NCBI RefSeq assembly: GCF_000238375.3
Contig: NZ_AHBZ03000014.1
Coordinates: 62,001 to 126,000 of the forward strand
Direction: 5' to 3'
DNA length: 64,000 nucleotides
Origin: Pseudoalteromonas citrea
GTDB lineage: Bacteria > Pseudomonadota > Gammaproteobacteria > Enterobacterales > Alteromonadaceae
Below are positions 26,125 through 34,966 of this stretch, one piece after another (position 1 is the stretch's first letter; each line of letters begins with the position of its first letter). The notes under the pieces are model-generated. The model worked only from the letters and a program-made list of their open reading frames with translations. It was not told where the DNA came from and searched no databases. The position numbers and the translations under genes were made by a program.

Positions 26125-26552
26125 GTACAAGACCCATTATTGGTCACGTTGAGAGTATTAACTTACCTGAACTAGGCATTGAACAGCTTCTTGTTCGAGT
26201 TGATACTGGCGCACAAACATCATCATTACATGTAGATAATATCCAAAAAACATATATTGATAATAAGCCTGCCGTGTTATTTGATATACACCCAGAGATC
26301 CACAACGTACAGAAGAAGGTAAGATGCCAAGCTATACTTCATGATATTCGGCAAGTTAAATCTTCAAACGGAGGCCGGGAGCAGCGTTATGTCATTCAAA
26401 CGTTAGCAATTCTTGGAGCACATTCATGGAACATAGAAATAACACTAACAGATCGTTCTGATATGACCTACCTAATGCTATTAGGTCGTCAAGCATTGGC
26501 CAATCATTTTTACATAGATGCGGCCAATACCTTTTTAATGTCGAACAAATAA
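26121..26552 (+). CDS. rimB: RimB-like retropepsin-type aspartic protease
   Basis: 143 aa. The active-site motif VDTGAQTSSLH places the catalytic Asp at 28, followed by RCQAILHDIRQVKSSNGGREQRYVI and LLGRQAL typical of the family once annotated as ATP-dependent zinc protease (DUF785). Pseudomonas RimB, a small retropepsin encoded with rimK, processes and modulates glutamated S6, which gives the neighbourhood a concrete precedent. The start overlaps the M14 gene by 4 nt and its stop shares a base with the MscS start, so the operon is tightly coupled. Confidence 0.85.
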   Translation: MSTRPIIGHVESINLPELGIEQLLVRVDTGAQTSSLHVDNIQKTYIDNKPAVLFDIHPEIHNVQKKVRCQAILHDIRQVKSSNGGREQRYVIQTLAILGAHSWNIEITLTDRSDMTYLMLLGRQALANHFYIDAANTFLMSNK

Positions 26553-27439
26553 TGTTTTCAAACAAGGTCATTAATATGCTAGAAAAAGTCAGTCACTGGT
26601 TAAGCTATCCTTTATTTACATTTAATGAGCGGGCTATAACATTAATCGAAGTACTCACAATACCACTGTGGTTAATCATCAGCTGTTGGGTGGCCCATAT
26701 AGCGATTTCTAAACTAGGAAACAAGCTAAAACATACGAATAAAGACCCAAACATTGTGCACTTAATACAGCGAGTTTTATATATAGTGGTGTTAGCCGTT
26801 ATATTTATCACCACTTTATCGATGCTTAATATTCCAGTTACCGCTTTTGCGTTCTTATCTGGTGCAATTGCTATCGGCTTTGGCTTCGGAGCACAAAATA
26901 TCATTAATAATTTTATTAGTGGTTGGATCTTAATGGGCGAAAAACCAATACGCATAGGTGATTTTCTCGAAGTAGAGGGTGTGAAAGGCATCGTTGAGGA
27001 AATTAACACCCGCTCCACGCGTGTAAGGCGAGTCGATGGTGTTCATATGCTTATTCCAAATAGTAAATTACTAGAAAATACAGTAACTAATTGGACTCTC
27101 AAAGACAAACTCGTTCGCGGTACGGTGTCTGTCGGTGTTGCCTATGGCAGTGACTGTCAGAAAGTAAAAAATATTATCTTAGATGCCGCCCGAGCTCAGC
27201 CAGATATATTATTAACCACAGGGAAAGAACCTACGGTATTCTTTCAAAATTTTGCAGATAATGCACTCGTGTTTGAGGTCTATTTTTGGGTTAACTCACA
27301 AGTAGAAGGTGGGCTTCGCCTTGTTGCCAGCAACATACGCTTTGAATTAGATAACGCTTTTAATGAGCATGGTATTGTTATCGCATTTCCTCAGCGCGAT
27401 GTACATATTGATGGCGTTATAAAGCTAAAGCGTCAATAA
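26552..27439 (+). CDS. Small-conductance mechanosensitive channel (MscS family)
   Basis: 295 aa. Three hydrophobic segments fill residues 25-135. The pore helix and beta-domain block FLSGAIAIGFGFGAQNIINNFISGWILMGEKPIRIGDFLEVEGVKG (105-150) is the MscS signature. The cytoplasmic vestibule follows (FPQRDVHIDG at the end). These channels release solutes at hypo-osmotic shock. Its ATG coincides with the last base of the RimB-like stop codon. The N-terminus may be as short as M9; the family gives no clear choice. Confidence 0.93.
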   Translation: MFSNKVINMLEKVSHWLSYPLFTFNERAITLIEVLTIPLWLIISCWVAHIAISKLGNKLKHTNKDPNIVHLIQRVLYIVVLAVIFITTLSMLNIPVTAFAFLSGAIAIGFGFGAQNIINNFISGWILMGEKPIRIGDFLEVEGVKGIVEEINTRSTRVRRVDGVHMLIPNSKLLENTVTNWTLKDKLVRGTVSVGVAYGSDCQKVKNIILDAARAQPDILLTTGKEPTVFFQNFADNALVFEVYFWVNSQVEGGLRLVASNIRFELDNAFNEHGIVIAFPQRDVHIDGVIKLKRQ

Positions 27440-27464
27440 TGGTAATATATTATGGAGTTGGAAG

Positions 27465-28388
27465 ATGAAAGACAATACGACTCAGTTTGAGCATTTACTC
27501 GGTGTACAAGGCTCTCATTTTAAATGGGTCCATTTACTCATAGATAACGATACCCCGGCTGACGTGTTGCAGACATTGAGCATACCCAAAGCAATTCAAG
27601 ATAGTCTAGTTGCGCAAGAAACGCGTCCAAAATGCTTAAGCATTGAAGGCGGTGTTTTTATCTGCCTCCGTGCCATCAATTTTAATCAACTAGCGCAACC
27701 TGATGATATGGTTTCGTTACGAATTTGGATGACCAAAGATATGGTTATTTCAATAGACAAGCAAGCGCGTAGCTTACGGTCAATCAGTGAGATCAATGAT
27801 GCAGTCAATTATGGCGTCGTGTTTAAACACCCTGCTGATTGGTTCCATATGTTGTTAGAAAAGATTTCAGATAAAATAAGCGATCAAATAGAAACGCTAG
27901 ACATTGGATTAGATTTAATTGAAGAGCAAGCCAGTTTATCAATGGATGATGTTCATCGCCAAAATGCCATTGATATTCGTAAAGAAGCGGCCAAAATGAA
28001 GCGCTTTATTGCTCCGCAAAGAGATGCTTTGGAAGTATTTAGTCGATCTAGTGAATTTATCAGTAAGACCCATAGTTTTAAAATTAAAGAGCAAGCAAAT
28101 AACATACTCAGATACCTAGATTCGCTTGAAGTAATACGTGAAAGAACAGTGTTAATTCAAGACGAATATAGGCACACAATAGCCGAGCGTCAGAGTGAAC
28201 GTATGTATGTGTTATCGCTCGTGACAGCAATATTTCTACCTTTGTCATTTTTAACTGGTGTGTTTGGCATGAATGTGGGTGGTCTACCTGGCATTGATAA
28301 TTTGCATGCCTTTAAAATATTAATGATCATAATGTCATGTATCGCAGTAGTCATTTTTTTACTTATGCGATACAAAAAGTGGTTTTAA
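27465..28388 (+). CDS. zntB: Zinc transporter ZntB (CorA family)
   Basis: 307 aa. The C-terminal double membrane segment carries the GMNVGGLPG motif (about residues 268-276) that marks CorA relatives, with the GGxPG loop found in ZntB. The long helical cytoplasmic domain (residues 130-245) precedes it. ZntB moves Zn2+ (early data: efflux; structural data: proton-coupled uptake). TATGGAGTTGG lies 6-8 nt before the start. It follows mscS by 25 nt, forming the last gene of the rimK run. Confidence 0.9.
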   Translation: MKDNTTQFEHLLGVQGSHFKWVHLLIDNDTPADVLQTLSIPKAIQDSLVAQETRPKCLSIEGGVFICLRAINFNQLAQPDDMVSLRIWMTKDMVISIDKQARSLRSISEINDAVNYGVVFKHPADWFHMLLEKISDKISDQIETLDIGLDLIEEQASLSMDDVHRQNAIDIRKEAAKMKRFIAPQRDALEVFSRSSEFISKTHSFKIKEQANNILRYLDSLEVIRERTVLIQDEYRHTIAERQSERMYVLSLVTAIFLPLSFLTGVFGMNVGGLPGIDNLHAFKILMIIMSCIAVVIFLLMRYKKWF

Positions 28389-28448
28389 CCGAACTAAAAT
28401 TACAACTAATATACTTTAATAGTGAGTAGAACTTGCTGGAATACTGCA

Positions 28449-29360
28449 CTAACTTCCATCCGCTATCACTCTTATTTCTCTTTGCCTGTTAATTGAATCA
28501 TGTGAAAATGCGCCACGTGATGGTAATCGATTAAACGTTCCCAAGGGTGCATTGCCCAGTGCAATTTCCACCTCAAAGTGAAACGCTTGAGAATTTTCTG
28601 GTGCATAATTTTCTTTGGAAAAGAAAAAACAAGGATCTCCGCCAGCTCCCCAACGAACGCCTTTTTTTAATATATAAGATGCCCCAGGTATATCCGTCCA
28701 CTGTCGGCCTGGTTGTAAATATTGATATCTTTGCCTGATCTCGATGGTTCTTCCCATTGTCAACGGACGTCGTACAATGTAATCAGGGTTAAATGTAGAG
28801 TGGTCATCGCCTATTACGGTACCTTGCGATCCATTCGGGGGTTGAACAAAGCTCTGCGGTACACGGCCCAATAACTGATTAAAAGGCGGATCATATGCTC
28901 TAGCAGTCGGGTACCAAACATGTTCACGCGTCAAACAATGAGAAAAGGTACTGTTATCTCCATTGGTGCTTTCAAAGGTGAATTGATGTTTAAACATGTA
29001 TCTGGCATTGTCAATACGGATCATACCATGGGTCTGATGACGAAACTGATACCACTGCAATTCGAAGCCAACAAACCCCATTTGATAGTTAGTCGGTCGC
29101 GCATAACTGTCTATATTGAGCGTATTTCCTAGATAAACTAACGCAGTCCTATATCTGTGTAACTTATCAACTGGTAATTGATGAACCTCTGATTCAATAT
29201 TCAATGCGGTTCGGTTGTTAATATTTCGTACATCGACACTGTTTTGCGCATTACCGCCTAACAGTATAATAATATTGTTCAAGGATGATGTAGATTGACG
29301 GAAGCTTCCGTGAGCCCCCTCAACCAGTCTCATGAAGTTTCTCATTGAAATATTTGGCAT
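28449..29360 (-). CDS. Orphan protein of unknown function
   Basis: 303 aa from the ATG at 29360 (GGAAAA upstream). No signal peptide or membrane segment. The composition is rich in Arg, Asn, His and aromatic residues, with blocks such as FELQWYQFRHQTHGMIRI and GRTIEIRQRYQYLQPGRQW that suggest a beta-rich cytoplasmic protein. I recognise no domain. It converges with zntB and has no coupled neighbour, so it may be an accessory gene. Confidence 0.75.
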   Translation of the reverse strand: MPNISMRNFMRLVEGAHGSFRQSTSSLNNIIILLGGNAQNSVDVRNINNRTALNIESEVHQLPVDKLHRYRTALVYLGNTLNIDSYARPTNYQMGFVGFELQWYQFRHQTHGMIRIDNARYMFKHQFTFESTNGDNSTFSHCLTREHVWYPTARAYDPPFNQLLGRVPQSFVQPPNGSQGTVIGDDHSTFNPDYIVRRPLTMGRTIEIRQRYQYLQPGRQWTDIPGASYILKKGVRWGAGGDPCFFFSKENYAPENSQAFHFEVEIALGNAPLGTFNRLPSRGAFSHDSINRQREIRVIADGS

Positions 29361-29505
29361 TATCAATTTTCCATAATTCTATTACCGTGAGCAGTAGGAT
29401 GCACAGCTAGTCACAAAAATTTAACTTACAAGCTAAATGAGAATAAAATATGAAACAACTAAAATTATCATTGCAAAGTGCAGAACGTGCCTAATGCAGT
29501 CTGGT

Positions 29506-29967
29506 TTATGAATGTTCCGTATTCGATATCGACATAGCGACTTTTTCAACACCATGATCAGGCGTCCATTTTTTAAACACTACAAACCCCTGTTTTTGAT
29601 AAAGCGCAATGGCCGGAGCGTTCACCGCAGCTGTCTCTACAAGCGCGCATGAAAAAGGATATTCATCCATAACAAAACACAATAGCTTGCGCGCAATACC
29701 CTTTCGAAAAAAAGCCGGTGATACCGTTAAGCTGTCAATACTAAGTACCGTGTCTTGCATCGAAATCTCAACTACCGCAGCCAATTCTTGTTCTTCAAAA
29801 TAACCGTAAAATAGAGTTTTCGCTGCGTTAATATCGTCTATCATGCGAGCAAGCGGAGGAAAATACGCAATACCAATCAATGCTGCTTCAATTTTATACG
29901 ATGCCTGAAAAACATCATATATTTGCGTCGCAACCGTATGCTTGGTGTTATCTAAAAGTCTGATCAT
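29506..29967 (-). CDS. GNAT family N-acetyltransferase
   Basis: 153 aa. The acetyl-CoA site motif A appears as LTVSPAFFRKGIARKLL (R-x-x-G-I/A-R), and motif B as the C-terminal NAPAIALYQKQGFVVF (about 115-130). The N-terminal FFPPLARMID..YGYFEEQELAAVVEIS fits the fold. The substrate cannot be inferred. The gene stands alone upstream of the SDR terminator region. Confidence 0.9.
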   Translation of the reverse strand: MIRLLDNTKHTVATQIYDVFQASYKIEAALIGIAYFPPLARMIDDINAAKTLFYGYFEEQELAAVVEISMQDTVLSIDSLTVSPAFFRKGIARKLLCFVMDEYPFSCALVETAAVNAPAIALYQKQGFVVFKKWTPDHGVEKVAMSISNTEHS

Positions 29968-30007
29968 GATCCCTGAAATTACCTTTACTTGTTTTTCATT
30001 TCAAAAC

Positions 30008-30037
30008 AAAAAAGCACAGCGCAAGCCATGCTTTTTT
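30008..30037 (-). terminator. Terminator of the valine-degradation operon
   Basis: AAAAAAGCA (30008-30016) pairs with TGCTTTTTT (30029-30037); further pairing AGCATGGC/GCTGTGCT extends the stem on the minus strand. It ends in TTTTTTGTTTT on the minus strand, 34 bp past the SDR stop codon. Confidence 0.8.
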
Positions 30038-30070
30038 ATCAACGCTGTACGTCAGTACACTGTACTAGGC

Positions 30071-30832
30071 TTACAAACGAATACCACCATCGATTTCTAC
30101 CACTCGACCGGTAAAAAAGTCGTTTTCAATGATGTACCTCGCAGTATGCGCAATTTCTTGTGCCTCGCCAAGCCGTCCCACAGGCTTCATTTTTAGCAAT
30201 CGCTCTTTGGCTTCAGGCTTCATAGCATCCGTCATTTGCGTACGGATCACACCTGGTGCAATCGCGCCAACTCTAATACCAAAACGACCTAACTCTTTTG
30301 CCCAAGTTGTTGTTAATGCAACTACACCAGTTTTTGCGGCTGAGTAATTGGTTTGGCCCATATTACCTGCACGTGCCACACTCGACATATTAATGATCAC
30401 GCCGCCTTGCTCACCCTCTACCATTTTCACAGCAGCTTCACGGCCACACAAGAAAACGCCTGTCAGGTTTACATCAATCACCGATTGAAATTGCGCCAAT
30501 GACATTTTGTCGATTATTTTACCTTCTTTGGCTTTAAGTAATAAGCCATCGCGTAAAATACCCGCGTTATTGATCAACACTGCAATGTTACCAAAATCAC
30601 TAACTATGTCGTTAAATACGCCTTCGACATCTGCTTCGATACTCACGTTGGCCACGTAGGTTTTAACTGTTGTACCATATTGTGTTAACTCAGAAGCCGC
30701 AGTTGCTAACACATCTTCTTGCATATCAATCAACGCAAGGTTTGCACCTAATTCAGCCATTTGTGTCGCCATTGCAAAACCTAAGCCCTGCGCACCGCCA
30801 GTGATCACCACTGTTTTATCTTTAATATCCAT
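30071..30832 (-). CDS. Short-chain dehydrogenase/reductase (FabG-like)
   Basis: 253 aa. The cofactor motif is TGGAQGLGFAMA (residues 11-22), NNAG follows, the catalytic Ser is in INMSSVARAGN and the Tyr/Lys in NYSAAKTGV. DMQED after the second strand suggests NAD(H) preference. Final gene of the minus-strand branched-chain amino acid operon, 8 nt after mmsB. Its likely task is oxidation of a beta-hydroxyacyl-CoA such as 3-hydroxy-2-methylbutyryl-CoA (isoleucine branch); this would complete the pathway with the thiolase upstream but is inference. Confidence 0.88.
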   Translation of the reverse strand: MDIKDKTVVITGGAQGLGFAMATQMAELGANLALIDMQEDVLATAASELTQYGTTVKTYVANVSIEADVEGVFNDIVSDFGNIAVLINNAGILRDGLLLKAKEGKIIDKMSLAQFQSVIDVNLTGVFLCGREAAVKMVEGEQGGVIINMSSVARAGNMGQTNYSAAKTGVVALTTTWAKELGRFGIRVGAIAPGVIRTQMTDAMKPEAKERLLKMKPVGRLGEAQEIAHTARYIIENDFFTGRVVEIDGGIRL

Positions 30833-30840
30833 AATGAATC

Positions 30841-31728
30841 TTATTTTTCACTAAAAAGTTTAAAAATCGCGCTAAAGTCTTCTGAGCCTTTGCCTTGATT
30901 TTGCATCAAGTTGTACAAGTTTTTCGCAAGTGCACCCATCGGCGTTGCCGAATTCGTTTGTTGTGCTGCTTGCTGTGCTAGGCCTAAGTCTTTAGCCATT
31001 AAGTCAACCATAAAGCCCGGCTTGTAATCATTTGAGCTTGGGGCGTTTTCTAATACATCTGGACATGGGTTATACAATTCTAATGTCCAGTTACGGCCAG
31101 AGCTATTGAGCATGATTTCGCTAAGTACTTTTGGATCTAAGCCATGGTCAATGCCCATTTGCAGCGCTTCACTGGTTCCGGCCATTAATATACTTAGCAG
31201 CATATTGTTACAGATCTTAGCCACTTGGCCTGCGCCAATATCGCCCGCATGAAAAATATTTTTGCCCATATCAGGTAGCACGCTATTTGCGCTATCAAAA
31301 TCACTTTGACTACCGCCAACAATAAACGTCAATGTACCAGCAGCAGCACCCGCAACCCCGCCAGATACAGGGGCATCTACGAATTTCACACCCGCATCAC
31401 CCAAGGCTTTACCCACAAACTGCGCAGACTCCGCATCAATAGTAGAGCAATCAATCACCAATGTGGATGGATCGAGATGGTTAATCAAACCATTTTCACC
31501 ACAATAAATCGCACGCACATGTTTACCCGCCGGCAGCATGCTGATCACATAATCAGCTCCTTCACATACCTTTGTTACATCGCTCGCGGTCTGTGCACCT
31601 TGCGCTGCTAAATGCGCCATTGCATCAGCACTCAAGTCAAATACCGTCACTGAGTGCCCTGCTTTTACCAAATTGCAGGCCATCGGGCCACCCATATTTC
31701 CTAAGCCTATAAATCCTATATTTGCCAT
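30841..31728 (-). CDS. mmsB: 3-Hydroxyisobutyrate dehydrogenase
   Basis: 295 aa. N-terminal FIGLGNMGGPMACNLVKAGHSVTVFD is the family dinucleotide-binding signature; DAPVSGGVAGAAAGTLTFIVGG is the substrate-binding block; the catalytic Lys lies in GAGQVAKICNNMLL (about 171). It oxidises 3-hydroxyisobutyrate to methylmalonate semialdehyde in valine breakdown. It sits between the 3-hydroxyisobutyryl-CoA hydrolase and SDR genes, with 8-10 nt gaps on both sides, and MmsA, which uses its product, is encoded in the same cluster. Confidence 0.96.
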   Translation of the reverse strand: MANIGFIGLGNMGGPMACNLVKAGHSVTVFDLSADAMAHLAAQGAQTASDVTKVCEGADYVISMLPAGKHVRAIYCGENGLINHLDPSTLVIDCSTIDAESAQFVGKALGDAGVKFVDAPVSGGVAGAAAGTLTFIVGGSQSDFDSANSVLPDMGKNIFHAGDIGAGQVAKICNNMLLSILMAGTSEALQMGIDHGLDPKVLSEIMLNSSGRNWTLELYNPCPDVLENAPSSNDYKPGFMVDLMAKDLGLAQQAAQQTNSATPMGALAKNLYNLMQNQGKGSEDFSAIFKLFSEK

Positions 31729-31738
31729 ATTCTATTCC

Positions 31739-32878
31739 TTACATCTTTGCTAATGGGTGTGCATCATCATTCCAACGCGGTGCAGTAAAGGCTGATATCA
31801 TCTCATCAGACACATCACTCACCGATTTGAATTGCCAATTTGGCGCACCATCTTTATCTATTAATAGTGCCCGGACACCTTCTTGAAATTCTCCAGCTTC
31901 ACCCGCTTGCACTGACATACCTAGCTCGAACAAAAAGCACTCTTTCAAAGATCTATTTTTTCCAAGTTTGAGTTGCTCTTTTACCAATACTGCACTCAAT
32001 GGGGAACCCTGTCGCAATGATTTTTGCGCCCTGCTTAACCATTTATTTCCATCACTTGGAATGGATAGAATATAGTCAACCTGAGCTTGGAGATCATGAC
32101 AATTATTCACGCCTGCGATGTGGTTGATGTTAGCCTGAATGTCACTTTTTGGCGGTTGCATAGAGGCACTATTCAGTTCGGTGAGCATATCGCTGAGCAT
32201 ATTATGGTTTGAACTCATCGTTTTGCCCCATTCCACACCAAGTAAGCCAGCTACTAACTCGCCATACTTTTCAGCATCAACAAAATGATCTGCCAATCCA
32301 ACAAACTGTGCATCAGCGGCATTCATCGAGGCACCTGTTAACCCTAAAAATAACCCCACACCTTGTGGCATCTTATTCAAAAAGTAACTCCCCCCCACAT
32401 CTGGATATAGCCCAATGGTTATTTCTGGCATAGCAATACGTGCGGTTTCTGTTACGACTCGATGACTGGCACCTGCCATGAGCCCTAATCCACCGCCCAT
32501 AATGATGCCATTACCCCAGAGCAAGATCGGCTTTTTATAAGTGTGAATTTGATAATCTAAGCGATACTCTTCACTAAAAAATGTTTCTATATAATTATTA
32601 CCGTCATTTGCTGCCATTGCATTATAGAGGCTCACTACATCCCCACCGGCACAAAAAGCTTTTTCACCTTCACCTTTAATAATGACTAATGCCACTTGTT
32701 CGTCTTGCGCCCATGCCTCTAACTGCGGTGTGAGTAATCGGATCATATCCAGATTCAGCGCGTTTAATGCTTTAGGTACGTTAAGTGTGGCAAAAGCCAC
32801 TTGCATACCGTTATCACAGTGAGCAAGCTCAAACACCACCGGCGCATCTGCTTGATTTAATAACTGTAGCTTTGCCAT
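31739..32878 (-). CDS. 3-Hydroxyisobutyryl-CoA hydrolase (crotonase superfamily)
   Basis: 379 aa, much longer than plain hydratases (about 260) and right for HIBCH. Features: KAFCAGGDVVSLY, ILLWGNGIIMGGGLGLMAGASHRVVTE and PEITIGLYPDVGGSYFL, the last with the acid-Asp pair typical of the hydrolase subgroup. It hydrolyses 3-hydroxyisobutyryl-CoA, freeing the acid for MmsB. The start ATG overlaps the stop of the preceding enoyl-CoA hydratase gene by one base. Confidence 0.92.
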   Translation of the reverse strand: MAKLQLLNQADAPVVFELAHCDNGMQVAFATLNVPKALNALNLDMIRLLTPQLEAWAQDEQVALVIIKGEGEKAFCAGGDVVSLYNAMAANDGNNYIETFFSEEYRLDYQIHTYKKPILLWGNGIIMGGGLGLMAGASHRVVTETARIAMPEITIGLYPDVGGSYFLNKMPQGVGLFLGLTGASMNAADAQFVGLADHFVDAEKYGELVAGLLGVEWGKTMSSNHNMLSDMLTELNSASMQPPKSDIQANINHIAGVNNCHDLQAQVDYILSIPSDGNKWLSRAQKSLRQGSPLSAVLVKEQLKLGKNRSLKECFLFELGMSVQAGEAGEFQEGVRALLIDKDGAPNWQFKSVSDVSDEMISAFTAPRWNDDAHPLAKM

Positions 32879-33654
32879 TAACCATTCACCCAGTTTGCTT
32901 TACGTTTTTCCAAAAAGGCATTGACGCCTTCTTTTTGGTCTTGAGTGTCAAACAAAGTAACAAATAGCTCACGCTCTAAAGGCAGTGCGCTATTAATTGT
33001 GCCTGTGCGGCCTTTTTGAATCAGTGCTTTACACGCAGTGACTGCAACAGGGCTCTGGTCAGCAACCTTAGTCGCCAATGCGATCGCCGTCTCTAACGAC
33101 GTGCCTGTATCAACAACTTCTTCTAATAGCCCTATCTCACGTGCTTTTTCTGCTTTAAGGCGTTCACCACACAAAATCATACGTTTAGCCCAGCCCTCAC
33201 CGACTAACCACGCTAAATTTTGCGTTCCACCAGCACAGGGTAATAGGCCAACCTTTGCCTCAGGCAATGCCATCTGTGCTTGCGCTTCAGCAATTCGGAT
33301 ATCACATGCCAGCGCGACTTCTAACCCACCACCCATAGCAAACCCATTGATGGCAGCAATAGATACGCCTCTGAAATCACTCAAAGTTTCAAATGCTTCA
33401 CCAAAAACACGAGACATATCCGCAGCAACACCTTTATCGCCGCTGGCAAATACATTTAAGTCGGCACCTGCTGAAAAGAACTTTTCACCTTCGCCAGTAA
33501 TGACCAAAGCATAAATGTTTTTGTCAGCATTAAGCTCTAAAACCAACTCTTTCAAACCCACTAACGTATCACGCGTCCACGTGTTAGCCGGTGGATTGCT
33601 CATTGTAATTACGGCTGTATTGCCTTGTTTTTCAAGTTTCAATTGTGCTGTCAT
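32878..33654 (-). CDS. Enoyl-CoA hydratase (valine/isoleucine branch)
   Basis: 258 aa, the normal crotonase length. The oxyanion segments are KFFSAGADLNVFA and INGFAMGGGLEVALACDIRIAEAQAQMALPEAKVGLLPCAGGTQNL, with Glu residues in the positions used for hydration (PEAKVGLLP) and GGGLE. It should hydrate methacrylyl-CoA or tiglyl-CoA. It follows the acyl-CoA dehydrogenase gene by 8 nt. Confidence 0.92.
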   Translation of the reverse strand: MTAQLKLEKQGNTAVITMSNPPANTWTRDTLVGLKELVLELNADKNIYALVITGEGEKFFSAGADLNVFASGDKGVAADMSRVFGEAFETLSDFRGVSIAAINGFAMGGGLEVALACDIRIAEAQAQMALPEAKVGLLPCAGGTQNLAWLVGEGWAKRMILCGERLKAEKAREIGLLEEVVDTGTSLETAIALATKVADQSPVAVTACKALIQKGRTGTINSALPLERELFVTLFDTQDQKEGVNAFLEKRKANWVNG

Positions 33655-33662
33655 GGGGATCC

Positions 33663-34820
33663 TTATAATACGCTAGCTGCGCCTTGCGCTAAAATTCGAC
33701 GTGCAATAATTACACGCATGATTTCGTTTGTACCTTCAAGAATTTGGTGTACGCGAACATCACGCACATGACGTTCTAACGGATACTCTTTAATGTAACC
33801 ATAACCACCATGGATCTGCAGTGCATCATCACAGACTTTAAATCCAACATCGGTTGCAAAACGCTTTGCCATGGCGCAATAAGTGGTTTTTTCAGCGTCA
33901 TTTGTATCCAATTTAAACGCTGCTAAGCGAACCATTTGGCGAGCAGCAACCAGCTCAGTATTCATATCAGCAATTTTAAATTGCAATGCTTGAAACGCCG
34001 CTAAAGGCTTACCAAATTGCTCTCGCTCTTGCATATACTCTTTTGCCGTGTTTAGTGCTTGCTGCGCTGTGCCAATAGAACAGGTTGCTATATTAATACG
34101 CCCGCCATCTAAGCCTTGCATAGCAAATGTGAAACCTTGCCCTTCTTCCCCTAAAAGGTAACTTGCAGGGATCCGAACGTTTTCAAAACTGACTAACCGG
34201 GTCGGTTGTGCGTTCCAACCCATCTTTTCTTCCGCTTTACCGTACTCCACACCCGCGGCATCTGCAGGTACGAAGAACGCCGAAATACCTTTAGGACCCG
34301 CTTCTCCTGTGCGAGCCATCACCACTAATACGTCGGTTTCACCTGCCCCTGAAATAAACATTTTAGAGCCATTTAATACGTACTCATCGCCTTCTAGTAC
34401 CGCTTTAGTTTTGAGAGATGCAGCATCAGAACCCGCCCCCGGTTCAGTCAAACAATATGAGGCGAGCAGCTCCCCCATGACCAGTTGATCAATATAGCTT
34501 TCTTTGACAGCCGCGCTGCCAAAACTGGCTATCATCCAAGTCGCCATATTGTGAATAGTTAGCATTGCGGTTGTCGCCGTACACCCCATGGCAAGCTGTT
34601 CAAAAATAATACTGGAGTCCAAACGTGACAGGCCTAAGCCACCTGCTTCTTCAGGGGTATAAAGTCCACAAAAACCGAGTTCACCGGCTTTTTTTATCAC
34701 ATCTTTTGGAAAAATATGTTCGCGATCCCACAAAGCTGCATTGGGTGCAAGTTCACTCATTGCAAATTGGTATGCTGTATCGGCGAACGCCTGTTGATCT
34801 TCGTTCAGATTAAAGTCCAT
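33663..34820 (-). CDS. Acyl-CoA dehydrogenase (isobutyryl-CoA / 2-methylacyl-CoA type)
   Basis: 385 aa, normal length. FAD/substrate blocks: CLTEPGAGSDAASLKT, KMFISGAGETDVLVVMART and the C-terminal QIHGGYGYIKEYPLERHVRDVRVHQILEGTNEIMRVIIAR, whose Glu in LEGTNE is the usual catalytic base of this class. The position inside the mmsA-mmsB cluster points to isobutyryl-CoA or 2-methylbutyryl-CoA as substrate, in contrast to the isovaleryl-CoA enzyme at 38458. Confidence 0.92.
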   Translation of the reverse strand: MDFNLNEDQQAFADTAYQFAMSELAPNAALWDREHIFPKDVIKKAGELGFCGLYTPEEAGGLGLSRLDSSIIFEQLAMGCTATTAMLTIHNMATWMIASFGSAAVKESYIDQLVMGELLASYCLTEPGAGSDAASLKTKAVLEGDEYVLNGSKMFISGAGETDVLVVMARTGEAGPKGISAFFVPADAAGVEYGKAEEKMGWNAQPTRLVSFENVRIPASYLLGEEGQGFTFAMQGLDGGRINIATCSIGTAQQALNTAKEYMQEREQFGKPLAAFQALQFKIADMNTELVAARQMVRLAAFKLDTNDAEKTTYCAMAKRFATDVGFKVCDDALQIHGGYGYIKEYPLERHVRDVRVHQILEGTNEIMRVIIARRILAQGAASVL

Positions 34821-34887
34821 AAAGACCTCTTTTGTTGTCTAATGCAAACCCACACAGGCAGGCTTGATTGTTTTAATTATTGATACG

Positions 34888-34913
34888 CGAGCGTTATACG
34901 GGGATAACGCTCG
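34888..34913 (-). other. Intercistronic hairpin between mmsA and acyl-CoA dehydrogenase
   Basis: CGAGCGTTAT (34888-34897) and ATAACGCTCG (34904-34913) form a perfect 10-bp stem with a 6-nt loop in the 146-bp gap. There is no T-run directly after it on the minus strand. It could stabilise or process the mRNA or partially terminate, giving different doses of MmsA and the downstream enzymes. Confidence 0.6.
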
Positions 34914-34966
34914 GCTACTACTTAGTGTCTGTAGCTCTTGCGGCTACTTTTTGACTACTTACTATA

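Noticed and set aside
33038-33514. 158-residue frame opposite the enoyl-CoA hydratase gene
   Set aside because: Shadow frame on the opposite strand of a confident gene; composition (Ala/Ser/Pro-rich) is an artefact of codon usage.
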